Assembly (NCBI RefSeq): GCF_900215655.1
Contig: NZ_OBEN01000002.1
Span: 124,001-188,000 of the forward strand
Direction: 5' to 3'
Length of the DNA: 64,000 nucleotides
From: Hydrogenobacter hydrogenophilus
Lineage (GTDB): Bacteria; Aquificota; Aquificia; Aquificales; Aquificaceae
Position numbers and translations under genes: made by a program. Shown here one piece after another: positions 1 through 14,148 of this stretch. The notes under the pieces are model-generated. The model did not search any database. It was not told the DNA's origin and saw only the letters and a list, made by a program, of their open reading frames with translations. Position 1 is the stretch's first letter, and every line of letters begins with the position of its first letter.

Positions 1-2
1 AC

Positions 3-1139
3 ATCCCTTATGCCATAGAAGAGAGCGACGGTCTATATCCGGACAAAAGAGTACAAGAATATGTCAAAAGCGTTGGCATGAGCATAGCCAAACACACGCC
101 CAGAAGGCTGCCCTATGAGTTTTTTGTGGTGAATTCGGACACAGTTAACGCCTTTGCTCTTCCGGGAGGACCTGTATTTATCACGAGGGGACTTTTGCTC
201 AAGCTAAATAACGAGAGTGAGCTTGCAGGAGTGTTGGGACACGAGCTTGGACACATAAACGCGAGGCATCATGCAAAGTTTTTAGAAAAGATGTACGCTA
301 TAAACCTGCTCTATAACATAAGTTCTGTTCTTTTGGCTGATAAGCCTTACGCTCAGGCACTTTTGCAGTTTGGTCAAGTGGGAGGTCAGCTTTTGGCTCT
401 TAAGTTTAGCAGAGATCAGGAAAGACAAGCAGATGAACTTGGGGTTGTGTATGTGCTAAAAGCTGGGTATGACCCAAGAGGACTGTTGGGTGTTTTTGAA
501 ACTTTCAAGAATATGGAAAGGACAAATGTTCCCGAATGGCTCCAAACACATCCCCTTCCTCAAAGTAGAATAGAGGATGTCCAAAGAGAGATAGAAAACA
601 TAAAGCCCTCAGGAAGCCTCATATACGATACAGACGAGTTTCAAAACATTAAAAAGCTTTTGAAACAAACAGAGAATTCTTACAGAGAGTTTTACGCAGG
701 CAAAAAAGCTTATCAGCAGAAGAATTACTCCATCGCCCTTTCTCACTTCATGAGAGCAGTAGAACTTTACCATGATAACTACGAAGCGCGCCTTTACATA
801 GCTTATATACTTGCAAAGGAAGGCAATATATCACAAGCACTTAGACAAGTTCAGACTGCTTACTCTATAGTGCCTGAAGTTTTCTCTACAAACTATGTTT
901 ATGGTTTTGTGCTTTTCAAGATGGGAAGATACTCAGAATCCGTACAAAGACTTGAGAGGGCCAAAAAGTTTATACCTGATCATGCAGACACTTACTATTA
1001 CCTTGGTAGGGATTACGAAGCCTTAGGAGACATTTCAAAAGCAGTATACCACTACAAGACTGCTTTGGAGCTGTCCCAAGGTAAAGCAGAATGGTCAAAA
1101 GATGCTCAAGAAAGGCTCAGAAGATTACAAAACATGTGA
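3..1139 (+). CDS. M48 family metalloprotease with TPR repeats (BepA/YfgC-like), 5' end outside window
   Basis: The frame is open from base 3 without a stop, so the gene begins upstream; an internal Met lies at 78. The zinc-protease motif HELGH is about 55 residues after that Met, followed by N-A-R-H-H, and the downstream glutamate lies in the Q-E-R-Q-A-D-E-L-G segment, as in M48 peptidases. From about residue 205 onward there are three or four tetratricopeptide-like helical pairs. This M48 + TPR order is that of periplasmic BepA/YfgC proteases, which survey outer-membrane protein assembly. The signal peptide cannot be seen. Periplasmic location and quality-control role are inferred from the family. 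Confidence 0.9.
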   Translation: MPYAIEESDGLYPDKRVQEYVKSVGMSIAKHTPRRLPYEFFVVNSDTVNAFALPGGPVFITRGLLLKLNNESELAGVLGHELGHINARHHAKFLEKMYAINLLYNISSVLLADKPYAQALLQFGQVGGQLLALKFSRDQERQADELGVVYVLKAGYDPRGLLGVFETFKNMERTNVPEWLQTHPLPQSRIEDVQREIENIKPSGSLIYDTDEFQNIKKLLKQTENSYREFYAGKKAYQQKNYSIALSHFMRAVELYHDNYEARLYIAYILAKEGNISQALRQVQTAYSIVPEVFSTNYVYGFVLFKMGRYSESVQRLERAKKFIPDHADTYYYLGRDYEALGDISKAVYHYKTALELSQGKAEWSKDAQERLRRLQNM

Positions 1140-1151
1140 TAGAATTTTAAG

Positions 1152-1165
1152 ATGATCTAGATCAC
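1152..1165. promoter_or_regulatory. Fnr-type inverted repeat upstream of the flavodiiron-like gene
   Basis: The perfect 12-bp palindrome TGATCTAGATCA lies at 1153-1164. It contains the TGAT-N4-ATCA core of Fnr/Dnr-type operators. It lies 13 bp before the ATG at 1178 and partly abuts the ribosome binding site AGGAGGT, a position better suited to repression than activation. An Fnr-family regulator is encoded at 33569-34243. The link between the two is inference. Confidence 0.4.
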
Positions 1166-1177
1166 AGGAGGTGCGCA

Positions 1178-4079
<2,902 letters not shown>

Positions 4080-4129
4080 ACATAAGAATTTAACGCAAAA
4101 TGAAAAAAAGCGTATAAAATACTCTTTAC

Positions 4130-5437
4130 ATGATAGAGCGCTACACAAGAGAAGAGATAGGAAAAGTATGGTCAGAGGTGAATAAGTTTAAAACATGGCT
4201 ACAGGTGGAGCTCGCAGTTTGCAGTGCCTGGTCTAAGCTTGGGAAGATACCAAAGGAAGCCTTTGAGGAAATAAAAAAGAAGACTTTTGTAAATGAAGAT
4301 GTAGTCCAAAAGATAAAAGATTATGAAAGGACTTATAAACACGATGTGCTTGCCTTTATATCCGCCATATCAGAGCAAATACCCTCTTATTCTCACTACT
4401 TTCATATGGGTCTTACATCTTCAGATGTGGTAGATACCGCTCTTGCACTGCAGATGAGGGAAGCCTTGCAGATAATCCTTAAAGATGTTGAGCTTGTGCT
4501 TGAAGAGTTAAAAAAGCTTTCTTTTGAACACAAGCACACTCTCATGATGGGAAGAACTCACGGTGTGCACGCAGAACCCATAACTCTTGGCATAAAGTTT
4601 GCAGTGTGGTATGACGAGATGAAAAGAAACAAAGAGAGGCTCTTGAGAGCATACGAGAGTGTATCTTACGGTAAGCTTTCTGGTGCAGTGGGAACATACT
4701 CAAACCTTGATCCAAGGGTAGAACAGATAGCCCTTGAGGAGTTGGGACTAAAAGTAGAGCCTGCAAGCACTCAGATAGTGCATAGAGACAGACATGCAGA
4801 CCTTATGTATGCAATAGCCTGTTGTGCCACATCCCTTGAGAAGTTTGCCACAGAGATAAGACACTTACAGAGAACCGAGGTTTTGGAGCTTCAAGAGCCC
4901 TTCACAGAAGGTCAAAGGGGATCTTCTGCCATGCCTCACAAGAAAAACCCCATACACTCAGAACGCATATGTGGTCTTGCGAGGGTGCTAAGAGCCAACC
5001 TTTTGGTGGCTCTTGAGAACATGGTGCTCTGGCACGAAAGGGACATATCCCACTCTTCCGCAGAAAGGATAATAATTCCCGATAGCACCATAGCCCTTGA
5101 CTACATGCTAAATCTCTTTTTAGAGATACTAAAAGGTCTTGTGATAAACGAAGATAGGATGATGAAAAACATGGAGCTATCTTACGGACTTTATGCATCT
5201 TCAAAGGTGTTAGTAATCCTCATGGAAAAAGGAACACCAAGGGATAAAGCTTATGAGATAGTCCAAAGGTGTGCCATGAAAAGCTGGCAGGAAGGCATAC
5301 CCTTTAAAGAAGCACTACTTCTTGATGAGGAAGCAAGATCCCTTCTTAGTCCGCAGGACATACAGTCAGCGACAGACCCAAGGAGCTTTCTAAGAAACAT
5401 AGACCACATATACCAAAAGGTGTTTGGTGCTCTATAA
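4130..5437 (+). CDS. purB: Adenylosuccinate lyase
   Basis: Acts twice in purine synthesis (SAICAR to AICAR; adenylosuccinate to AMP). 435 residues. The fumarase/aspartase-superfamily signature GSSAMPHKKNPIHSE is present, and GRTHGVHAEP supplies the catalytic His region. An A/T-rich box (TATAAAAT, 4113-4120) lies about 9 nt before the ATG. First gene of purB-purL-lspA; the stop codon is followed after 8 bp by the preferred purL start. Confidence 0.95.
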   Translation: MIERYTREEIGKVWSEVNKFKTWLQVELAVCSAWSKLGKIPKEAFEEIKKKTFVNEDVVQKIKDYERTYKHDVLAFISAISEQIPSYSHYFHMGLTSSDVVDTALALQMREALQIILKDVELVLEELKKLSFEHKHTLMMGRTHGVHAEPITLGIKFAVWYDEMKRNKERLLRAYESVSYGKLSGAVGTYSNLDPRVEQIALEELGLKVEPASTQIVHRDRHADLMYAIACCATSLEKFATEIRHLQRTEVLELQEPFTEGQRGSSAMPHKKNPIHSERICGLARVLRANLLVALENMVLWHERDISHSSAERIIIPDSTIALDYMLNLFLEILKGLVINEDRMMKNMELSYGLYASSKVLVILMEKGTPRDKAYEIVQRCAMKSWQEGIPFKEALLLDEEARSLLSPQDIQSATDPRSFLRNIDHIYQKVFGAL

Positions 5438-5445
5438 TACATGTG
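5433..5445 (+). promoter_or_regulatory. -10 box for purL overlapping the purB stop codon
   Basis: TATAAT at 5433-5438 includes the purB TAA and lies 7 nt before the ATG at 5446. No Shine-Dalgarno sequence is visible. This fits an internal promoter giving a leaderless purL message, a pattern repeated at other genes here. Transcription start is inferred. Confidence 0.45.
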
Positions 5446-7689
5446 ATGATGACAGAGATATACAAACTTCACGGACTTACTAAAGAAGAATACGAGCGCA
5501 TACTGGAAAAGCTGGGAAGAGAGCCAAACCACGTGGAGCTTGGGATTTTGGGAGCCATGTGGTCAGAGCACTGCTCCTACAAGTCCTCAAAGGTATTTCT
5601 CAAGATGTTTCCTACAAAATCCGAAAGGGTAGTTCAGGGTCCGGGTGAGAACGCAGGCGTAGTAATGCTTGATGAGCATGTGTGGATAGCTTTCAAAGTT
5701 GAGAGCCACAACCATCCTTCTTACATAGAGCCTTTTAACGGTGCAGCAACTGGTGTTGGTGGCATCATAAGAGATGTGCTTTCTATGGGTGCAAGGCCCA
5801 TAGCTCTTGGTAATTCACTGAGGTTTGGTCCCCTTAACGATCCCAAAACGAAGCATTTAGTAAAAGGTGTGGTCAAAGGTATAAGCCATTACGGGAACTC
5901 CATAGGTGTACCTAATGTGTGCGGTGAAACCTTTTTTGAAGAGTGCTACATTACTAATCCTCTTGTTAACGCTTTTTGCTTAGGTGTCTTACCAGCAGGT
6001 AGAATTTACACCTCAAGAGCAAAAGAGCCGGGTCAGGTGCTTGTGCTTATAGGTTCTTCAACGGGAAGAGATGGCATACACGGCGCGGTGATGGCTTCGG
6101 GTGAGTTTTCACAGGACAAAGAATCAAAAAGGTCTCATGTACAGGTAGGTGATCCATACTTTGGTAAAAAGCTCATAGAAGCCATCATGGAGATCATTGA
6201 AAAGGACTTAGTGGTAGGATTACAGGACTTGGGAGCAGCGGGACTTGCAGGTGCCAGCTCAGAAGTAGCCAACAAGTCCCGTATGGGTGTAGAGCTCTAT
6301 CTTGAAAAGGTCCCTCTCAGAGAAGAAGGAATGGAGCCTTACGAGATACTCCTTTCGGAAAGTCAGGAAAGGATGCTCTTGATAACAGACCCAGAAAAGG
6401 TGGATGAGATACAAGCGGTGGCAAAAAGCCACCACTTGGAGTGTGCTCTGGTGGGCAAGCTTACCGACGATGGATACTTTAGAGCCTTTTTCAATGGGCA
6501 GGTAGTAGCAGAACTTCCCATAAGTCTTATAGTGGAAGAGGCACCAGTTTATGTAAGAGAGAGAAAGGAACCCTCTTACATAGCGGAGATAAGAAACTTC
6601 CATCAGGAGCAACTGCCAGAAGTGGATCTCAAAGAAGCGTTATACACTCTTTTATCCTCTCCCAACATATGTGCAAAGGAATGGATTTATAGCCAGTATG
6701 ACTATCAGGTGGGTACAAACACAGTGTTAAAGCCAGGTGGTGATGCTGCGGTGCTTCGCATAAAATGGCCTATAAGACCCCAGATAAAGAGCGACAAACT
6801 CATTGCCATAACCATGGAAGGAAACTCTCGCATGACCTACCTAAACCCTTACGAAGGTGGGAAGTTTGTAGTAGCGGAAGCGTGTAGAAACTTAGCCTGT
6901 GTAGGTGCAGTGCCCGTAGGCATAACAGACTGTCTTAATTTTGGCAATCCCGAAAGGCCAGAGATCATGTGGCAGTTGGAACAGGCTATAAAGGGTATGG
7001 CAGATGCCTGCCAATATTTTGGTGTCCCAGTGGTGAGTGGTAATGTGTCTCTTTACAACGAGACTGTGGAGCAAAAGACTGCAAGGAACATATACCCAAC
7101 TCCCGTAGTAGTAGCGGTAGGTGTAGTAGAAAACAGAAAGTTTTTAGACCATAAGTTTAAGGAAGATGGGCATCTCATATTTCTTATCGGAGACCTAAGA
7201 AGAGGTTCAAAAATTGACGGAAGTGAGTTTCTCAAGAGAATACACGGTAAAGTTTTAGGGGATGTACCTGAGGTTAATCTTGAAAAGGAAAAAGCCCTCC
7301 ATGGTTTACTTCTTAGGTTGATAAATGAAGACCTCATACTATCCGCTCATGATGTTTCAACGGGTGGTTTAATGGTGTGCCTGTTGGAATGCCTTTTTGG
7401 AACTTCCTTAGGTGCCACCATAAACCTCTATACAGGTGAAAGGCTTGACTTCTTCTTATTTTCTGAAAATCCTACTAGGGTAGTGGTGAGCGTAAAAAAA
7501 GAAGATGCAGAAACCTTTAAAGACATCACAGAAGCGGAAGGTATAGATTGGGTACTCTTAGGTAGGACAACAGATGACGGGATATTAAGGATAGAGCTTT
7601 ACGACGAACCGGTAATGGAGGAAAAGTTAGAACCCTTGGAGGAACTATGGAAAAACACCTTAGAAAAAGCCTTGTCGCATACTTTATAA
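5446..7689 (+). CDS. purL: Phosphoribosylformylglycinamidine synthase subunit PurL
   Basis: ATP-dependent conversion of FGAR to FGAM, working with PurQ and PurS, neither of which is in this window. 747 residues, the small (Bacillus/Thermotoga) type without fused glutaminase. Motifs visible are WSEHCSYKSSK near the N-terminus, the KVESHNHPSYIEPF segment and repeated GGDAAV / DLGAAGLAGASSE / SAHDVSTGGL regions of the AIRS-like domains. The start lies in a GTG-ATG-ATG cluster at 5443-5451; ATG 5446 is preferred because a TATAAT box stands 7 nt before it. The 3' end overlaps lspA by 43 bp. Confidence 0.94.
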   Translation: MMTEIYKLHGLTKEEYERILEKLGREPNHVELGILGAMWSEHCSYKSSKVFLKMFPTKSERVVQGPGENAGVVMLDEHVWIAFKVESHNHPSYIEPFNGAATGVGGIIRDVLSMGARPIALGNSLRFGPLNDPKTKHLVKGVVKGISHYGNSIGVPNVCGETFFEECYITNPLVNAFCLGVLPAGRIYTSRAKEPGQVLVLIGSSTGRDGIHGAVMASGEFSQDKESKRSHVQVGDPYFGKKLIEAIMEIIEKDLVVGLQDLGAAGLAGASSEVANKSRMGVELYLEKVPLREEGMEPYEILLSESQERMLLITDPEKVDEIQAVAKSHHLECALVGKLTDDGYFRAFFNGQVVAELPISLIVEEAPVYVRERKEPSYIAEIRNFHQEQLPEVDLKEALYTLLSSPNICAKEWIYSQYDYQVGTNTVLKPGGDAAVLRIKWPIRPQIKSDKLIAITMEGNSRMTYLNPYEGGKFVVAEACRNLACVGAVPVGITDCLNFGNPERPEIMWQLEQAIKGMADACQYFGVPVVSGNVSLYNETVEQKTARNIYPTPVVVAVGVVENRKFLDHKFKEDGHLIFLIGDLRRGSKIDGSEFLKRIHGKVLGDVPEVNLEKEKALHGLLLRLINEDLILSAHDVSTGGLMVCLLECLFGTSLGATINLYTGERLDFFLFSENPTRVVVSVKKEDAETFKDITEAEGIDWVLLGRTTDDGILRIELYDEPVMEEKLEPLEELWKNTLEKALSHTL

Positions 7690-8138
7690 CCTTTTTTTTC
7701 ATCTTAGCAAGCGATTTGGTAACTAAGAAGCTGGCTGAGCACTACCTTTATAACAGAGAGGTAAGTTTACTGCCCTTTTTACACTTAGTGCTTGTTTACA
7801 ATAAAGGAGTAGCTTTTGGTATCCTCTCAAATGCACCAGATATCATTAGGCTGCCCCTTGTGCTTTTAAGTCCGTTGGTAGCACTTGTTCTTACATTTTT
7901 GTATGCCATTAAACGCAAAGATACAACAACCGCTCTCCTTATGGGTATGGTGGCTGGTGGTGCTATAGGAAATTTCCATGATAGACTTTTTTTAGGTTAT
8001 GTAAGGGATTTTATATACATATCATACGGTAAGTTCTCTTGGCCTGCTTTTAACCTTGCGGACATGGGCATAAGTGTAGCCATATTACTTTTGCTTACAT
8101 TGTCTTTTAGTCCTTCTAATAGCCACTGCAAAAACTAA
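7647..8138 (+). CDS. lspA: Lipoprotein signal peptidase (signal peptidase II)
   Basis: Cleaves the signal peptide of prolipoproteins in the inner membrane. 163 residues with four hydrophobic segments. The catalytic aspartates lie in GNFHDRLFLGYVRDFI and FNLADMGISVAI; VYNKGVAFG matches the conserved NxGxxFG block. The gene starts 43 bp inside purL in another frame, so it is probably translated from the purL mRNA. Substrates would include the lipoprotein at 26605. Confidence 0.93.
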   Translation: MEKHLRKSLVAYFITFFFILASDLVTKKLAEHYLYNREVSLLPFLHLVLVYNKGVAFGILSNAPDIIRLPLVLLSPLVALVLTFLYAIKRKDTTTALLMGMVAGGAIGNFHDRLFLGYVRDFIYISYGKFSWPAFNLADMGISVAILLLLTLSFSPSNSHCKN

Positions 8139-8140
8139 AA

Positions 8141-8212
8141 TGGGCGATGGAGGATTCGAACCTCCGACCTCCATCGTGTGAGGATGGCGCTCTACCTCTG
8201 AGCTAATCGCCC
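8141..8212 (-). tRNA. tRNA-Val (anticodon CAC)
   Basis: Read on the minus strand, the acceptor stem GGGCGAT pairs with ATCGCCC, the D arm is TAGCTCAGAGGTAGAGC, the anticodon stem CCATC/GATGG encloses the loop CTCACAC (anticodon CAC), and the T arm GGAGG-TTCGAAT-CCTCC is perfect. Discriminator A is followed by TTT, so CCA is not encoded and must be added enzymatically. The gene faces lspA with only 2 bp between. Confidence 0.96.
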
Positions 8213-8226
8213 TCTTGGATAAATAT

Positions 8227-8240
8227 TATAATGGTTCTTT
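8227..8240 (+). promoter_or_regulatory. -10 box of thyX, leaderless arrangement
   Basis: TATAAT at 8227-8232 lies 8 nt before the thyX ATG, with no room for a ribosome binding site. The promoter lies immediately behind the tRNA-Val gene on the other strand. Confidence 0.5.
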
Positions 8241-9167
8241 ATGCAAATACACATCATGGGTTCTGACCAAAGGATAGTCAGGTGTGCCAGAGTGTCCTTT
8301 GGTAAAGATGATAAGGTGGACATTGAAAGGGACAAAAAGCTTATAAAGTATCTCTTTGATCACCGACATGCCAGTCCCTTTGAGCATGTAATAATTGCCT
8401 TTGAAGGGGACAAGGAAGTTTGGATTTCTCTTCTTCAAAAGGTGCAGAGTCCCGTCTTCCAAGTTTATTGGGCAGGAGGTTATGTGTGGTTAAACTTGAG
8501 GAACTTTATAAACGCACTTGAACACATGCCACAAGATGTCAAGCAAGAGGTGAAGAACAAATTACCAACCGCTTACGCTGTTATTCACGGAGAAGATGCG
8601 AAGGATTATTCCACAGACAGCTTCTATGTTTCCCAGAGGATAGAGACATCTTCAGGATGGATAGGGCTTGTGGATAAGCTTGAACTTGGTACAATTATGG
8701 ATTATTACACCTTTGTTGTAGAATGCCCTCTCTTTGTTGCAAGACAGTGGCACAGACACAGGTTTGGATCTTTTAACGAGGTGAGTAGGAGGTACGTGAG
8801 CTACGAACCTTCTTTTTACATACCTTCTTATTTGCGTAAACAATCTGATAAAAACAAACAGGCATCAACAGACGAAAAGATAGATGAACCTTGGAACTCC
8901 CTATTTATGAAGAAGATAAAATGGTATATAGAGGACTTACGCACCCTTTACGAAAACATGATAGAAAAGGGAGTTGCCAAAGAGCTTGCCAGAGGCATAC
9001 TTCCACAGTTTATGCACACAAGGTTTTACTGGACAGTTCCGAGAATCTCTTTAGACAACTTTATACGCCTGAGGACCCACGAAGGAGCGCAGAAAGAAAT
9101 AAGAGAGTTCGCTGAGGCTATAGTAAGTATGGTAGGCTATAAAAATAGCGCTACTTTCAGGTTATGA
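8241..9167 (+). CDS. thyX: FAD-dependent thymidylate synthase
   Basis: Makes dTMP from dUMP with methylenetetrahydrofolate and FAD/NADPH. The ThyX signature RHR-x7-S is in WHRHRFGSFNEVSRRY at about residue 170, and the N-terminal HASPFEH block is the flavin/nucleotide-binding region. At 308 residues it is longer than short ThyX proteins because of an insertion at about residues 85-125. No ThyA is seen here. 3' ends of thyX and tsaC overlap by 11 bp. Confidence 0.95.
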   Translation: MQIHIMGSDQRIVRCARVSFGKDDKVDIERDKKLIKYLFDHRHASPFEHVIIAFEGDKEVWISLLQKVQSPVFQVYWAGGYVWLNLRNFINALEHMPQDVKQEVKNKLPTAYAVIHGEDAKDYSTDSFYVSQRIETSSGWIGLVDKLELGTIMDYYTFVVECPLFVARQWHRHRFGSFNEVSRRYVSYEPSFYIPSYLRKQSDKNKQASTDEKIDEPWNSLFMKKIKWYIEDLRTLYENMIEKGVAKELARGILPQFMHTRFYWTVPRISLDNFIRLRTHEGAQKEIREFAEAIVSMVGYKNSATFRL

Positions 9168-9771
9168 TGCATTTTGCGTGCTCAAGAAAGTCTTTGAACT
9201 TTATGTTTCCCTCTCTTACTAACCTTAAACCCTTCTTTCCAATAAGCCTGACTATGGTTGATGGTTCTCCTTTTATGTATCCAGCATCCACATAAAGGTC
9301 TATCTTATCGCCAAAGTATTCTTGTGCTATACTTACATCAACGGCCGGATCCTTCCCTTCTGGGTTAGCGCTGGGTGCTACAAGAGGTGCGTTTAGCTCT
9401 TGCATAAGCTTCATAACAAAACTGTCCTCTTTTGGCAGTCTTATGGCTATGCTCTTCTTTCCCCTTGTGAGATATAAGGGAATAGAGTTTTTTTTGTAAA
9501 AGATCACGGTAGCGTGCGTATCAAGAAGGTCCCAGAGTTCTTCGTCTGCATACAGATCAAAAAATCTAAGCCATTCTTTGTCAGGAATGAGCACTATAAA
9601 GGGCCTTCCTGAAGGTCTTCTTATGGAGTAGAGTCTTTCTACCGCTTGTTCATTTGTAGCATCAGCTACAAGCCCATATATAGTGTCTGTAGGACAGAAA
9701 ACTATCCCACCTTCTTTTAACACTTTGACCGCTTCTTTTAGCCCCGCTTGGTTAGCTTCTACCACCCTCAT
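9157..9771 (-). CDS. tsaC: Threonylcarbamoyl-AMP synthase (Sua5/YrdC family)
   Basis: Makes threonylcarbamoyl-adenylate from threonine, bicarbonate and ATP, the first step of the t6A37 tRNA modification. 204 residues, single YrdC domain. Family blocks are FCPTDTIYGLVADA (basic/ATP pocket), KR-free IRRPSGRPF and APSANPEGKDPA. There is no C-terminal Sua5 domain. Start overlaps the thrC stop by 4 bp, placing it in the thrC transcript. Confidence 0.88.
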   Translation of the reverse strand: MRVVEANQAGLKEAVKVLKEGGIVFCPTDTIYGLVADATNEQAVERLYSIRRPSGRPFIVLIPDKEWLRFFDLYADEELWDLLDTHATVIFYKKNSIPLYLTRGKKSIAIRLPKEDSFVMKLMQELNAPLVAPSANPEGKDPAVDVSIAQEYFGDKIDLYVDAGYIKGEPSTIVRLIGKKGLRLVREGNIKFKDFLEHAKCIIT

Positions 9772-10826
9772 AGTTCTATAATTTTTATGATCTTATCCAA
9801 ATCGGGTGGAAGAGTTATAGGCTCTTCGCACACACTCATAGCTGTATTTGGGTCTTTAAGGCCATTTCCCGTTAATGTGCATACTACTGTCTCACCACCT
9901 TTAAAAAAGCCTTCCCTTGTGAGTTTTATAAGTCCAGCTATGCACGCTGCAGAGGCTGGCTCGCAGAATATACCTTCCCTTGAAGCTACAAGCTTATAAG
10001 CGTTTAGTATTTCTTCATCGCTGACTGCATCTATTCTTCCACCAGACTCACTGGAAGCTTCAAGAGCCTGTTGCCAACTGTATGGGTTTCCTATCTTTAT
10101 AGCGGTAGCAATAGTTTGAGGGTTTTTTATCACATAACCCTTTACTATGGGAGCTGCTCCTTCTGCTTGCCATCCCATCATTTTTGGGAGCTTTTTGATC
10201 TTACCATGCTTAAAATACTCCTTGTAGCCTTTCCAGTATGCGGTTATGTTCCCTGCATTTCCAACGGGTATAAAGTGGTAATCAGGAGCTTCTCCCAAAG
10301 CATCGCACACTTCAAAAGAGGCGGTTTTTTGCCCCTCTATACGGAAAGGATTTACCGAATTGACAATTTCAACAGGTAGAAGTTCTCCTATCTTCCTAAC
10401 CATGTATAAGGCATCATCAAAATTCCCTTGTAGAGCTATCACTTTGGCACCATAGATGACTGCTTGAGAGAGCTTACCCAAGGCTACAGCACCCTTTGGA
10501 AGAATAACATAGGCTCTTAGCCCAGCCTTTGCAGCGTAAGCAGCAGCGGAAGCAGAGGTGTTTCCTGTAGATGCACATATGACTGCTTTTTTGCCACTCT
10601 CTACAGCTTTAGATATGGCTAAGGTCATACCTCTGTCCTTAAAAGATCCCGTTGGATTTAGTCCTTCGTACTTTAGAAATATATCACCTTTAAAACCTAT
10701 AGCTTTTGCAAGATTTTCTGCGTGTATAAGTGGTGTATTGCCTTCACATAGAGTTATTACAGGTGTGTTTTCGGAAACTGGTAAAAACTCTCTGTATTCG
10801 TGTATCACACCGCGCCAGTAGTTCAT
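9768..10826 (-). CDS. thrC: Threonine synthase
   Basis: PLP enzyme converting O-phosphohomoserine to threonine. 352 residues. The PLP-binding lysine is in GSFKDRGM at about residue 60; STGNTSASAAAYAAKAG and the late TGNGLKDP are phosphate/cofactor-binding loops. Short, compact type as in Aquifex. Follows the small coiled-coil gene after 3 bp and overlaps tsaC by 4 bp, so the three probably form one operon. Confidence 0.94.
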   Translation of the reverse strand: MNYWRGVIHEYREFLPVSENTPVITLCEGNTPLIHAENLAKAIGFKGDIFLKYEGLNPTGSFKDRGMTLAISKAVESGKKAVICASTGNTSASAAAYAAKAGLRAYVILPKGAVALGKLSQAVIYGAKVIALQGNFDDALYMVRKIGELLPVEIVNSVNPFRIEGQKTASFEVCDALGEAPDYHFIPVGNAGNITAYWKGYKEYFKHGKIKKLPKMMGWQAEGAAPIVKGYVIKNPQTIATAIKIGNPYSWQQALEASSESGGRIDAVSDEEILNAYKLVASREGIFCEPASAACIAGLIKLTREGFFKGGETVVCTLTGNGLKDPNTAMSVCEEPITLPPDLDKIIKIIEL

Positions 10827-10829
10827 AAC

Positions 10830-11105
10830 TTACTGCTCTTTCTTTTGCGATTCTTGGCCCTCCTTGGATTTTTCCAATTCTTTCTTGGCACCTTCTATAG
10901 CACCCGATGCTGCAGCTGAAGCAACCCTTATGATCCTGTTAGCAACGTCCAAAAGTGAAGTGGCTATTTCTCTTGCCTTTTCGATAGGTACCTGCACTAT
11001 AGGTTTTTCCTCAATGCCTATTTTCTCTTTGAGAGCTTTGAGTTCCTTTTCCAGCCTCTCAATCTCTTCCCTTAGACTTATCTCTTCTTTCTTCTCTTCT
11101 TGCAT
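10830..11105 (-). CDS. Small charged coiled-coil protein, unknown function
   Basis: 91 residues. Residues 1-32 are a highly charged coiled coil rich in E/K/L, residues 43-72 an alanine-rich amphipathic helix (A-S-A-A-A-S-G-A-I-E-G-A), and the last 15 residues a charged tail. No family recognised. AGGAGG lies 8 nt before the ATG. First gene before thrC; divergent from the Nudix gene with 35 bp between. Composition suggests an oligomeric helical protein; no function can be assigned. Confidence 0.7.
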   Translation of the reverse strand: MQEEKKEEISLREEIERLEKELKALKEKIGIEEKPIVQVPIEKAREIATSLLDVANRIIRVASAAASGAIEGAKKELEKSKEGQESQKKEQ

Positions 11106-11140
11106 ATTTTTTTCCTCCTTGCTTATATTTTATCACATAG

Positions 11141-13748
<2,608 letters not shown>

Positions 13749-13752
<4 letters not shown>

Positions 13753-14135
13753 CTTCCATCTCCTCTCTCTATAAAAATATCCCTCACATCTCTTATGTAA
13801 AAGTTTGCTCTGCCAAGTTCTGATATGGATGTGCAGTATGTCCCTAAGTCCAACCTTATGTGTTTCTTTAAGCCTCCTCTGAGTTCCACATCCACTTCAA
13901 GGCCATCTTCTTTCTGAGAAAGCACTCTTATGTGTCTAACATCCTCAAAAGGTACTGCATATTCAACACCTCCTTCCTTGACCTTCAGGTAGGTTCTTCC
14001 ATTACAGCTTATACCTTTAAGTTGGTGAGTGATCCCTTCTCTGTCCACCACCTTTACGGATAACTGCGTATTTACCTTAACAGGTTCTGCCATAGACAGG
14101 AGAAATACGGAAGAGAGGATGATCCCTTTCTTCAT
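13749..14135 (-). CDS. Small secreted protein of unknown function
   Basis: 128 residues. A short signal peptide (MKKGIILSSVFLLSMAEP) predicts export. The rest is beta-rich (KVNTQLSVKVVDREG, TYLKVKEGGVEYAVPFEDVRHIRVL) with two cysteines that could pair. No family recognised. It is coupled to ctpA by a 4-bp overlap, so a link to periplasmic proteolysis is possible but unproven. Confidence 0.7.
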
Positions 14136-14148
14136 AGATTAAATTATA
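14136..14148 (-). promoter_or_regulatory. -10 box in front of the small secreted protein gene
   Basis: On the minus strand TATAAT occupies 14148-14143, inside the last codons of cimA, and the ATG at 14135 follows after 7 nt. No Shine-Dalgarno is seen. Suggests an internal leaderless promoter for the ctpA-tsaD operon. Confidence 0.4.

Noticed and set aside
4080-4148. N-terminal extension of purF
   Set aside because: It would bury the catalytic Cys2 and overlap purB; the ATG at 4079 gives the expected M-C-G-I-F-G start.
9748-9999. 83-codon plus-strand frame across the tsaC/thrC junction
   Set aside because: It lies antisense to two coupled genes and has no independent support.
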